Of a stretch of DNA of 28,747 nucleotides, positions 22,385 to 28,747 are shown in pieces. The DNA is from Bacteroidia bacterium (GTDB lineage: Bacteria; Bacteroidota; Bacteroidia; Bacteroidales; Azobacteroidaceae), in contig BNTV01000059.1 of the NCBI GenBank assembly GCA_025996865.1, forward strand, positions 1 to 28,747. The letters are read 5' to 3'. Numbering within the stretch: position 1 is the first letter of the stretch; the number at the start of each line of letters is the position of its first letter. The position numbers and the translations under genes were made by a program. Below the pieces are notes generated by a model. The model was not told the origin of the DNA. It ran no database searches and was given only the letters and a program-made list of their open reading frames with translations.

Positions 22385-24094
22385 TTAAAAATTACAGTTA
22401 TAACCGACCGTGACAAGCGAACTGTTCGTTTCCGGCCGGTTTAGCGCCGAACGCCATTGAAAGGTATAGGCCAGGGTGAAATAATGCCGTCCTGCGGGAT
22501 TGTATGAACTGTTTAGGCGGAACAAAATAACCTCATTTTGTTTTACACTTTCCAAATTTGTTGTGTTATAGGATGCTGCGCCTGAAATGGTAACTTTCTT
22601 CTTGAGCATCTGCGAGGAAGCGCCCAATGTAGGTCCCCATGTAAGAGAATTTCCATTATACACTCTGCTGTTGTTGATATTCGCAGCGCCGTTAATGGAC
22701 ATTCCTTTTTTAGGGTAGCTGATTGTATATGAAGCGGATGTATTGGTCATCCCGGTAACGCTACCCGGCTGGTACTTTCCTCCCTGTTTATTTGCTGCAT
22801 CCTGATAGGATAAATTTATATTCACATTATGCATTTCCACCTCCGATTTTTTAGTTACCAGATTCAAGTTTAAATTAGCCGACTGGCTTATTTGAACAAA
22901 ACTCAAAGTATCCAGCTTATCCAGGGTTATTTCCTGATTTATCAATTCAAAATCGGAACGGACAACGCTAAAACTCTGGAAATTGGAATAGGAAAGGTTA
23001 GCGATAATCCTTTCGCTCAATGTTCCTGTTATATTCAAAGAACCCACGACCCGGGTATTAAGATTTGCTTTTCCTCCGGATAAATTGCTGTTTTCATATC
23101 CGAGGCTCATGGCTACATTCAGTTTATTTTGCCACATTGACTGGTAGGCGTTGAATGTTATATTTTCCACATCATTGGTGAAATAGTACGCTCCAAGCGT
23201 TTTATAATCAGGATCAATCCGTTCGTATGCAATACCCAATCTATTGGTCTCTCCTACATAGTTTACCTGCATCTTGAATGCATTGTAGCAGGTTGAAGAC
23301 ATATTGCTTCCCTGCCATAAATCCAATATTCCATCCCGTTCTTGATTGGAAAGGCGTGTATCGCTTGTCAGCAAGCTTAATCCGTATTCACCGGCTAATT
23401 CAATAAACTTTGCCGGTTTATAAGCAAAGGAAAGACTTCCCGCTAAATTTTCCATTGGGGTAATACCTAAGCTGTCGGGACGAAAATGCAGGGAAGATTC
23501 CTCGTCTTTTGCATTTAACAGGTTTAAGGAAATCCGGTATTTATCCGTTATCCGGCCGGCCTTGACGCCGTATCCCATCCGTTTGTATGTCGGCAAAAAT
23601 GCCGGTTGAATCTCATCGTATTCCACTGCTTTTTGAAGACGCCCGTACATGACGGCAAATTCCCAACCCTCCGGCGCCAGTTCTACCCCTGCTCCAGTAA
23701 ATATATGTCCGTTAAGTGTATAAGGTGAAAATGTCATGGATACATCACCGATATGTCCTGTAATCCACTTGTAAGAGGGATGGATACTCAACCGGTTGGG
23801 ACTGGAAGGAAGCCTGTAGCTTGAGCCAGAATTGGTGAAGTTAAATGAAAACGGCAAATTGAGTTGTCCATAAATATTCAGGTTAATATTCCCGTTCAGG
23901 TAATAGGCAAACGGATCCCTTCCGGATATAGCATTCCCGGCATTGAATACGGAATTAGCTGAAAATCCTCCGTTTAGCTTGAGCGGCTTTCCTTTTCCGA
24001 ACATATCTTTCAAGTCTTCTATCCTGAAACTTTGAGCCGATACCTGTGTGATAATAACTGTTGTGAAAAAAAACAGCGCTATTCTTTTAGTCAT
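22385..24094 (-). CDS. Predicted outer-membrane beta-barrel protein
   Basis: 569 residues with a signal peptide (MTKRIALFFFTTVIITQVSAQ). The body alternates polar and hydrophobic residues in repeated amphipathic strands rich in Tyr, Asn and Ser, for example YYLNGNINLNIYGQLNLPFSFNFT, LAGSLSFAYKPAKFIELAGEYGLS and IIANLSYSNFQSF. It ends in a strand closing with SSLVTVGYNCNF, whose terminal Phe is typical of outer-membrane barrels. No plug or TonB box is seen. I cannot give a named family. It is the second gene of a pair: its ATG overlaps the end of the PKD lipoprotein gene by 8 bases. The pair runs convergently to the giant T9SS gene and may work with it at the surface. A dedicated barrel or anchor is plausible but unproven. 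Confidence 0.7.
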   Translation of the reverse strand: MTKRIALFFFTTVIITQVSAQSFRIEDLKDMFGKGKPLKLNGGFSANSVFNAGNAISGRDPFAYYLNGNINLNIYGQLNLPFSFNFTNSGSSYRLPSSPNRLSIHPSYKWITGHIGDVSMTFSPYTLNGHIFTGAGVELAPEGWEFAVMYGRLQKAVEYDEIQPAFLPTYKRMGYGVKAGRITDKYRISLNLLNAKDEESSLHFRPDSLGITPMENLAGSLSFAYKPAKFIELAGEYGLSLLTSDTRLSNQERDGILDLWQGSNMSSTCYNAFKMQVNYVGETNRLGIAYERIDPDYKTLGAYYFTNDVENITFNAYQSMWQNKLNVAMSLGYENSNLSGGKANLNTRVVGSLNITGTLSERIIANLSYSNFQSFSVVRSDFELINQEITLDKLDTLSFVQISQSANLNLNLVTKKSEVEMHNVNINLSYQDAANKQGGKYQPGSVTGMTNTSASYTISYPKKGMSINGAANINNSRVYNGNSLTWGPTLGASSQMLKKKVTISGAASYNTTNLESVKQNEVILFRLNSSYNPAGRHYFTLAYTFQWRSALNRPETNSSLVTVGYNCNF

Positions 24095-25430
24095 TTTTTT
24101 GTACTTTTATGTCTGCTACTATGTATGAATCTCCTTTATCGGCCTTGACCGTCTGCTTGACCATTATTGCCCCTTTACATCCGTCGGAAGTTTCGAAGAG
24201 AACGATTCGGGGTAATGGAATATCTCCGAAATACGCATCTTCCTTATTTTCATTCTTTATCTGTACAGTTTTAAGCAAGGCGTCCGTAGTCATCGCTTCA
24301 AACTCCTGAACGCTGAGCTGTATATTTCCCGATTCCTGTTTATTGATAAACCGGGTTGCCGAAGCATTCTCGAACTCAACAAGCGTGGTGGTCTCAAGTT
24401 GATCCGGCGAAACGAACCGGTTGCGGCTAAATGTATTGTCAAAGCCAAAATAGGCAATATCAATCAAAGGTGCATTAGCTGTATTCACTTCACCGCTTTT
24501 TATTACCCGGCGCAAGCGGGTGGAATAAAAGGATCCGACAGTTGCTTGCGCCGTACTGATACCCAGCTTAATATCCTTATGCGTACGCAGGTTGCAGTTT
24601 TCCTTTACGGTAATCTGCCGGGATATCCGTTTGGTTTCTTTTCCGTTCGATACTTCAAGATAAACCGTATGCGTACCGGCTGCGGGAATAAGCATGACCG
24701 CGCCGGCAGAGGCAGCATCGGTAAACGTCGCCCCTTCGCACTCCCAGCGCAGGCTTTCCACGCCCTGAAGTTCAGTCGCGAAAGTAGCCCGTAAAGGCGC
24801 TTCCATATCGTCTTCGTCTTCAAACGACGGGATGATTGTGAACGATGCATCCAGCGATTCGCGGACTTCTATACTCTTGCTTGCGGTTGTGAAGGCGCTG
24901 CCATTGTCCACCATAAGTACGACCGTATAAGTTCCCGGTGAAGGATAAGTTACCGCAGGCGGATTTCTTCCCTCATAAGCTTCGGGTTGTCCTCCGTCAA
25001 ACAGCCACAGGTATGAAACGCCGCCTGCCGAACGGTTGTTTATGAAAAAGGTTGCCGGAGCATAATTATTAATGTCCGCCTGTACGTCGAAACCGGCGCT
25101 GACGATGCTGTCAACCCGGACAGTGAAAGTTTTGGAATCCCGCTCTGCAATATTCCATGCTTCAAGGCTTATGAGATGTTCTCCCGGAGTAGTGAATGTA
25201 ACCGTACCCGGATCCCGCTTACTTGATGTAGCAGGCTCTCCGCCTTCAAAAGTCCACAAATATTCCTCCGCATAACGGGTATTGTTTTCAACGGTAACGA
25301 CAAGCGGGGAAGTGTGATTGTCCCTGACATGCAACGTCACGTCAATCTCAACTTTTGTGCTTTCTTCCCGGTAGCAGGAAACAAACAGTAAAACTGTTAA
25401 CAGATATATAAGTCTCTTCATTTTTCTCAT
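24087..25430 (-). CDS. PKD-domain surface lipoprotein
   Basis: About 447 residues from ATG 25430. The frame is open further to 25490, but the start MRKMKRLIYLLTVLLFVSC gives a proper lipoprotein signal with Cys19; ATG 25421 is an alternative. Three PKD-like beta domains follow (about residues 30-106, 107-190, 191-277), with repeated signatures such as EEYLWTFEGGEP, VSYLWLFDGGQP and ESLRWECEGA, and TTPGEHLISLEAWN or PSPGTYTVVLMVDN. The C-terminal about 165 residues have no recognised domain (ISTAQATVGSFYSTRLRRV onwards). Acidic residues directly after the Cys are sparse (CYREES), so surface display cannot be decided. The gene overlaps the barrel gene and is presumably co-transcribed with it. 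Confidence 0.8.
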   Translation of the reverse strand: MRKMKRLIYLLTVLLFVSCYREESTKVEIDVTLHVRDNHTSPLVVTVENNTRYAEEYLWTFEGGEPATSSKRDPGTVTFTTPGEHLISLEAWNIAERDSKTFTVRVDSIVSAGFDVQADINNYAPATFFINNRSAGGVSYLWLFDGGQPEAYEGRNPPAVTYPSPGTYTVVLMVDNGSAFTTASKSIEVRESLDASFTIIPSFEDEDDMEAPLRATFATELQGVESLRWECEGATFTDAASAGAVMLIPAAGTHTVYLEVSNGKETKRISRQITVKENCNLRTHKDIKLGISTAQATVGSFYSTRLRRVIKSGEVNTANAPLIDIAYFGFDNTFSRNRFVSPDQLETTTLVEFENASATRFINKQESGNIQLSVQEFEAMTTDALLKTVQIKNENKEDAYFGDIPLPRIVLFETSDGCKGAIMVKQTVKADKGDSYIVADIKVQKND

Positions 25431-25573
25431 AAAATTGTTTTTTTGTTTATTAATCTTCCCCTTACTTACTGGCGTTAAGGGTACTGCCATTCATCAACTC
25501 TTTATTTATTCAATCCATACTACGCCGGGCAAGGATAAACTTCGCAAATTCTTGATTCTTAATTTGTAGCAAA

Positions 25574-25635
25574 ACAGAACCTTATTCCCTACTAAGGTTG
25601 TTCTGTTTGGTTTAAGGTTTAAAATAAGGTTCTGT
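25574..25635. repeat. 13-bp inverted repeat beside the deleted MITE copy
   Basis: ACAGAACCTTATT (25574-25586) and AATAAGGTTCTGT (25623-25635) are exact reverse complements 36 bases apart. On the minus strand the second arm is followed by TTTT, so it could terminate minus-strand transcription. Nothing else was recognised between 25431 and 25637. Confidence 0.6.
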
Positions 25636-25637
25636 CT

Positions 25638-25734
25638 GGGGTGTACGACAAATTTCCCAATTAGTGTTTAACGATTATCGGTAGATGTCTCCATGCGCCC
25701 CCTCCTTTCCTCTTTTGCAGCCGCGTCCTGTCGA
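25638..25734. mobile_element. Deleted copy of the MITE-like element
   Basis: The first 54 bases repeat the left terminus of the element at 26605-26865 (starting GGGTGTACGACAAATTTCCC), and the rest matches its right interior (CTCTTTTGCAGCCGCGTCCTGTCGA) with small changes. The central hairpin and the right terminus are absent. Its left part supplies the stop codon of the neighbouring broken membrane-protein gene. Confidence 0.85.
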
Positions 25735-25991
25735 GAAATATAGCAATAATAGGATATGTTATCAGTCCACCTAAAGATCTAAATATCAATAAAACAGTTT
25801 TTGCAATATCTAATCCTGTTTTTTCTAAAATGATAAGTTGATTTTACATATTCCACTAATAAAATCAGCGGTAGCCCAATATATAAAATGTTTTGTACCA
25901 AAATTTTCCAATTCCAACAAATAAATGTGTTTGTTACCAAAATACATTCTTTCATAGAACGAATTTCATAAAATTTAATCTTTGACCTCAT
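25661..25991 (-). pseudogene. Frameshifted small membrane protein ending inside the MITE copy
   Basis: From ATG 25991 the frame reads MRSKIKFYEIRSMKECILV to LPLILLVEYVKS and then degenerates to a stop near 25779. Another frame, open to TAA at 25661, continues as a convincing membrane protein: NQLIILEKTGLDIAKTVLLIFRSLGGLITYPIIAIFLDR. Joining them at about 25838-25846 needs one extra A in a short A run (VEYVK then NQLII), giving a protein of about 105 residues with two or three membrane segments. The last about 25 residues (from FLDR on) come from MITE sequence, so the original C-terminus was lost or replaced. It lies 12 bases after the small lipoprotein gene in the same direction. The family is unknown; a membrane immunity protein is one possibility. 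Confidence 0.5.
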
Positions 25992-26003
25992 TTCATATTA
26001 TTT

Positions 26004-26288
26004 TTAGTTATTGTTTGTTGTATCTCTTTTTGACCAATTTTCACTAATGATTGATAAATATTTTCTATCCCAATCCTCTTGTGTAGTACAGTCTGTACAC
26101 CATGCTACTGCTGAATTATAAACTAACCAATACTCTTCTCCGAGCAATACTTGTGATTTATTTATACAGTTTGTACGGATTTTCTTAGTTTCTTTTATAT
26201 CGTATCTCGTATATTTATCACAAGATGCAAAAAAGAATATCAAACAAATTATTATTATAAATTTATTGTCTCGGTGTAACATATCCAT
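26004..26288 (-). CDS. Small lipoprotein of unknown function
   Basis: About 94 residues from ATG 26288 (MDMLHRDNKFIIIICLIFFFASC), with ATG 26282 as an alternative. The lipobox FASC is clear. The mature part is only about 70 residues and contains two Cys close together (AWCTDCTTQEDWDRKYLSII). An upstream in-frame start at 26321 would bury the signal and is less likely. The start overlaps the preceding gene by about 20-26 bases, which implies coupled expression. No family is recognised. Small lipoproteins directly after the tail of a surface protein are often immunity factors, and the position next to a toxin-like locus makes that a reasonable guess, no more. Confidence 0.6.
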   Translation of the reverse strand: MDMLHRDNKFIIIICLIFFFASCDKYTRYDIKETKKIRTNCINKSQVLLGEEYWLVYNSAVAWCTDCTTQEDWDRKYLSIISENWSKRDTTNNN

Positions 26289-26517
26289 TTGCTCCTTTCT
26301 CCCTTGTAAATATCCAATCATAATTCACTATCATGTGACTATCCACAAATCCTTGTTTCACTCCTGCTAGAATGAAAACTCGTCTAACTCCTATATTCCC
26401 AACTACACATTGCGGCGCCACCCCATCCTGTAACCAAAGCGGTGTATTCGCCTCATCAGTTCCATATTGCCAAACCTCTTCCCATTCATTTAGATTGACC
26501 TCTCCACTTGCAAGCAT
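26263..26517 (-). CDS. Small unidentified protein upstream of the lipoprotein
   Basis: 84 residues, MLASGEVNLNEWEEVWQYGTDEANTPLWLQDGVAPQCVV and so on, with no signal peptide or membrane segment. A TAG stop lies in frame two codons upstream, so the ATG is a plausible start, but the sequence could also be the surviving tail of a longer, now disrupted protein. It is visibly richer in G+C than the lipoprotein gene it overlaps, a contrast also seen between the stem and tip of the large protein at the right edge. It has many Trp residues in its first half. I do not recognise it. An orphan effector tip paired with the overlapping lipoprotein is a possible reading. Confidence 0.5.
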   Translation of the reverse strand: MLASGEVNLNEWEEVWQYGTDEANTPLWLQDGVAPQCVVGNIGVRRVFILAGVKQGFVDSHMIVNYDWIFTREKGANGYVTPRQ

Positions 26518-26604
26518 TTTCTATTCCATTGTTTTTGAAAAATAAAACGATGGTAAATATTTTTTTATTTTCAGAATAAAATCCTTTAAAATATAAGGGA
26601 TTCA

Positions 26605-26865
26605 TCGGGTGTACGACAAATTTCCCAATTAGTGTTTAACGATTATCGGTAGATGTCTCCATGCGCCTCCTCGTTCCTCGTTGGCTTAGTCGACATGACG
26701 ATAAAACGTTGAGATGTGGGTGGAGGGGGAAGAAACGGCGGCTTCGCCGCCGTTTCTTCCCCCTACTTTCCCCTTTTGCAGCCTCGTCCTGTCGACCGAG
26801 CGCAGCGAGTGGAGACATCTCCTGATAATCGTTAAACACTAATTGGGAAATTTGTCGTACACCCT
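26605..26865. mobile_element. 261-bp MITE-like element with 54-base inverted termini
   Basis: Termini 26607-26660 and 26811-26864 are inverted copies matching at 52 of 54 bases, with GGGTGTACG at the outer end. ATTCA occurs directly outside both ends (26600-26604 and 26866-26870), consistent with a 5-bp target duplication. The centre carries an 18-bp perfect hairpin (26725-26742 with 26746-26763; 3-base loop). It has no coding capacity, so movement would need an enzyme from elsewhere. It sits in the 582-base gene-poor stretch 26518-27099. Confidence 0.85.
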
Positions 26866-27099
26866 ATTCAGTTGTATCGGGCCAAGTTGGCTTCTTTTTT
26901 TTTCAACCTTTGTCCACGGCCACTCGGCTACTCTTTCCCATCGGCTGGTTTCGCCCGACTCGGACCGCTTGAGTCTGTTTCCATTACGTCAAAGAACGTT
27001 GTATCAATTTATCACAATCATAAACTCTCACAAACTACACCTGCTGAGAGAACAGCCATGTGGGAAGTAACAACATTAATGTGAATAAAAGATGTTTGC
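26866..27099. other. Gene-free stretch of unknown origin
   Basis: This 234-base stretch between the MITE and the candidate immunity gene is more GC-rich than the genes after it. Short overlapping frames of about 70 codons start in or near the MITE terminus and show no family features. It may be the end of a lost insertion sequence or gene. I see no promoter or structured RNA. Confidence 0.4.
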
Positions 27100-27633
27100 T
27101 CATTGATTATTAATTTCTGTTTCTTCACTCGGTTCTACCATTGTGACGCGATTTGTCTCGAAATAAGTTATGTTTGTTGGGAGTTCTGAGCTCATGTATT
27201 TCGCAAATATATAATTTATAAAAAAACTCACTTCATATTTATCGAATGATTTTTCTGGAAATTTAAAATATTCTCCTATATCGAATAAAAATTTCACTTC
27301 AGACTTTGGATTAATTAATGCAAATTTTTTTGAAAAAGGAAACACCAAAGGAGGTAGTTCTCCCCAATTAAATGTAAATTCTTTATCATTACAATAAAAA
27401 TAAATACATATTCCCGGAGAGTGCGGTATTTCACCTCCTAGTGAAAAATTACGAAATTTGGTAGATAAAAATATCGTGTCATTTGAATTATTCTCAAAAA
27501 CCAAATCAACTCCATATTTGTATTCCTTATTCTTCTCCAAATAGACATTGAGCGTGTCTATCTGTGCATTTGCCTTGTTTCCTGCTATTAGGAACAATAC
27601 TACGATAAATAATAATTTACTTTTCATAACCAT
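27100..27633 (-). CDS. Secreted or periplasmic candidate immunity protein
   Basis: 177 residues starting MVMKSKLLFIVVLFLIAGNKANAQ, a clear signal peptide; the second Met (27627) is an equally good start. The mature part is beta-rich and AT-rich in sequence (DLVFENNSNDTIFLSTKFRNFSLGGEIP, then FALINPKSEVKFLFDIGEYF). I recognise no family. Its start overlaps the 3' end of the metallopeptidase-tipped protein by 11-17 bases, so the two are translated together. A small exported protein coupled to the end of a large protein with a variable enzymatic tip is the usual arrangement for an immunity gene guarding against a periplasm-acting toxin. That role is inferred from context only. Confidence 0.65.
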   Translation of the reverse strand: MVMKSKLLFIVVLFLIAGNKANAQIDTLNVYLEKNKEYKYGVDLVFENNSNDTIFLSTKFRNFSLGGEIPHSPGICIYFYCNDKEFTFNWGELPPLVFPFSKKFALINPKSEVKFLFDIGEYFKFPEKSFDKYEVSFFINYIFAKYMSSELPTNITYFETNRVTMVEPSEETEINNQ

Positions 27634-28747
27634 TGCTGTTTATATTGTTGTTAATTTCGTATGTTTTTGTATTATTATACAAATTCGTATAGCGATTAAT
27701 TTCGGTATGATAAAAATTAACCTTTTCATTAGACATTATAAATACTTTTTTGTTATTAGCATTCAATGTTTCAGTATGCGCGTTGATTTCATCTTTATAA
27801 TAATTAGATGGAGAATATGTCCAAGATATGCATGATATTTTTGGCTCTAATTTATTCTTTTGAATATAATTATCTAACTCCTTTCGCTGTAATTCATCTA
27901 ATTCTTCGTATAAATCAGGGTACTCTGAATATTTTTCCCTATCTGAACTATTTGGTGCATTATTCATCATGTAACTCCAAAATGATTGATATGCTATATC
28001 TAAAAATTCTTCTTCTGTTTGTATTCTTTTTTCGAAACAAGGGATAGTCTTGCTATATACTAGTCCTGCTTTCAAATCTGCCATTTTATATTGATCACCA
28101 TACTGCCAATTAAGATAATGCATGTATTCATGATAAATAGTCGCTAATATATCTTCGTCTATGTTTTTTTCTTTAAAGCTTCTTGTTCCAACATACAACT
28201 TCCCATTTTTGTATTGTCCTCCAGCTCCTACTGTTGGATCAAACTCTGTGATTAAGGCTAAGACTTCTACATTCTCAAAAGACAGTTTGGAATACGTAGT
28301 TGTGCTATTCTTTAGATGTTCTCTAATACGATCCTGAAGTATTACGATTAAATCTTTTACTTTTTGATTCGCTTTTGTTGTGTCTATCGGTTGGTGAGAC
28401 TTGTTATCAATTTCTGCATTTTCATATATCTTTTTTTCCGTCCTCACATATCCATCCTCATTCTTGATAATCTCATACACATTCCCGTCCTTATCCTGAA
28501 TAGTGACGGGAAAACTCTCCGTTTCAACAGTATGCTCACCGCCTTGGTCATCAGTGAAAACCAACTGATATTTACCGTTTTCATTTCTCGTAAATACGTA
28601 GCTTTCGCCTTCCTTTATTTCATCCCGTTTACCAAACTGCCCCGGATAACGGTAACCTTCAGCAACATCACGGTCAATACCGACCACCGGCTGATCGGCG
28701 GATTTTTCGAGACCAAATACGATATCAGGAACAAAAACCTGCTCTGG
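27617..28747 (-). CDS. C-terminal part of a large protein with an HExxH metallopeptidase-like tip (continues past window)
   Basis: The frame is open to the window edge: it begins PEQVFVPDIVFGLEKSADQPVVGIDRD and continues past a GTG at 28687 that is not a real start. 377 residues are visible. The first about 100 are a beta-rich repeat-like stem (GKYQLVFTDDQGGEHTVE, VTIQDKDGNVYEI) and are less AT-rich. From about 28440 the composition turns strongly AT-rich and a different domain follows. It contains YHEYMHYLNW at 28112-28135, with the zinc-peptidase motif HExxH at 28118-28132, after a strand-rich run GKLYVGTRSF. No T9SS tail is present. A conserved stem, a swapped tip and an overlapping small gene fit a polymorphic toxin. 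The target is unknown, and a non-toxic secreted peptidase remains possible. Confidence 0.75.
   Translation of the reverse strand, partial: PEQVFVPDIVFGLEKSADQPVVGIDRDVAEGYRYPGQFGKRDEIKEGESYVFTRNENGKYQLVFTDDQGGEHTVETESFPVTIQDKDGNVYEIIKNEDGYVRTEKKIYENAEIDNKSHQPIDTTKANQKVKDLIVILQDRIREHLKNSTTTYSKLSFENVEVLALITEFDPTVGAGGQYKNGKLYVGTRSFKEKNIDEDILATIYHEYMHYLNWQYGDQYKMADLKAGLVYSKTIPCFEKRIQTEEEFLDIAYQSFWSYMMNNAPNSSDREKYSEYPDLYEELDELQRKELDNYIQKNKLEPKISCISWTYSPSNYYKDEINAHTETLNANNKKVFIMSNEKVNFYHTEINRYTNLYNNTKTYEINNNINSNGYEK

Noticed and set aside
25431..25490. Longer start for the PKD lipoprotein
   Set aside because: It places 20 polar residues before the lipoprotein signal, which would disrupt export; starts at 25430 or 25421 fit better.
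26843..27084. Overlapping 70-75-codon plus-strand frames
   Set aside because: They start within or at the MITE terminus, lack family features and have no promoter; left as an unexplained stretch.

Overview
The window comes from a member of the Bacteroidota, most likely Bacteroidales. The evidence is a type IX secretion (T9SS) C-terminal sorting domain, promoters with the TAnnTTTG -7 box typical of this phylum, lipoproteins with short Bacteroidota-style lipoboxes, AraC-type regulators fused to membrane domains, and many AT-rich spacers. No RNA gene, CRISPR array or complete insertion sequence was found.

Layout. (1) 1-462: the 3' end of an unidentified gene and a decayed IS200-type (Y1/HUH) transposase. 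(2) 462-3295, minus: a tldE-tldD pair, with TldD carrying a twin-arginine signal. (3) 3347-3892, minus: a RelE/ParE-type toxin-antitoxin pair. (4) 4078-10631, plus: a five-gene efflux operon of TetR regulator, TolC-like channel, lipoprotein adaptor, HAE1-type RND pump and a small P-II-like protein overlapping the pump gene by 4 bases. (5) 10647-13301, minus: two paralogous membrane-anchored AraC-type regulators. They share a 28-base identical block around the start codon and are separated by a nested array of REP-like hairpins. (6) 13302-22314, plus: a repeat-rich leader and then a giant T9SS-secreted protein with FN3, LamG, Ig-like and BACON-like regions, duplicated C-terminal modules and a type A sorting tail. 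It is broken by an apparent 1-base deletion and an in-frame TAG. (7) 22385-25430, minus and convergent with the giant gene: a PKD-domain lipoprotein overlapping a predicted outer-membrane beta-barrel. (8) 25574-28747, minus: a mosaic. It holds a 261-bp MITE-like element with 54-base inverted termini and an apparent 5-bp target duplication, a deleted copy of the same element, a frameshifted small membrane protein that now ends inside that copy, two small overlapping genes, and the 3' end of a large protein. That protein ends in an HExxH metallopeptidase-like tip and overlaps a small signal-peptide protein, an arrangement like a polymorphic toxin with its immunity gene.

How the parts fit. The efflux operon is a self-contained tripartite pump with a local repressor and a possible P-II-type regulatory subunit. 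The giant protein, the PKD lipoprotein and the barrel look like a cell-surface set, possibly controlled by the neighbouring membrane regulators; that link is inferred from position only. The right end looks like a toxin/immunity variable region remodelled by small palindromic elements. The most unusual feature overall is the number of different inverted-repeat elements between 11.7 and 14.0 kb and between 25.5 and 26.9 kb, several lying directly on gene starts or ends.
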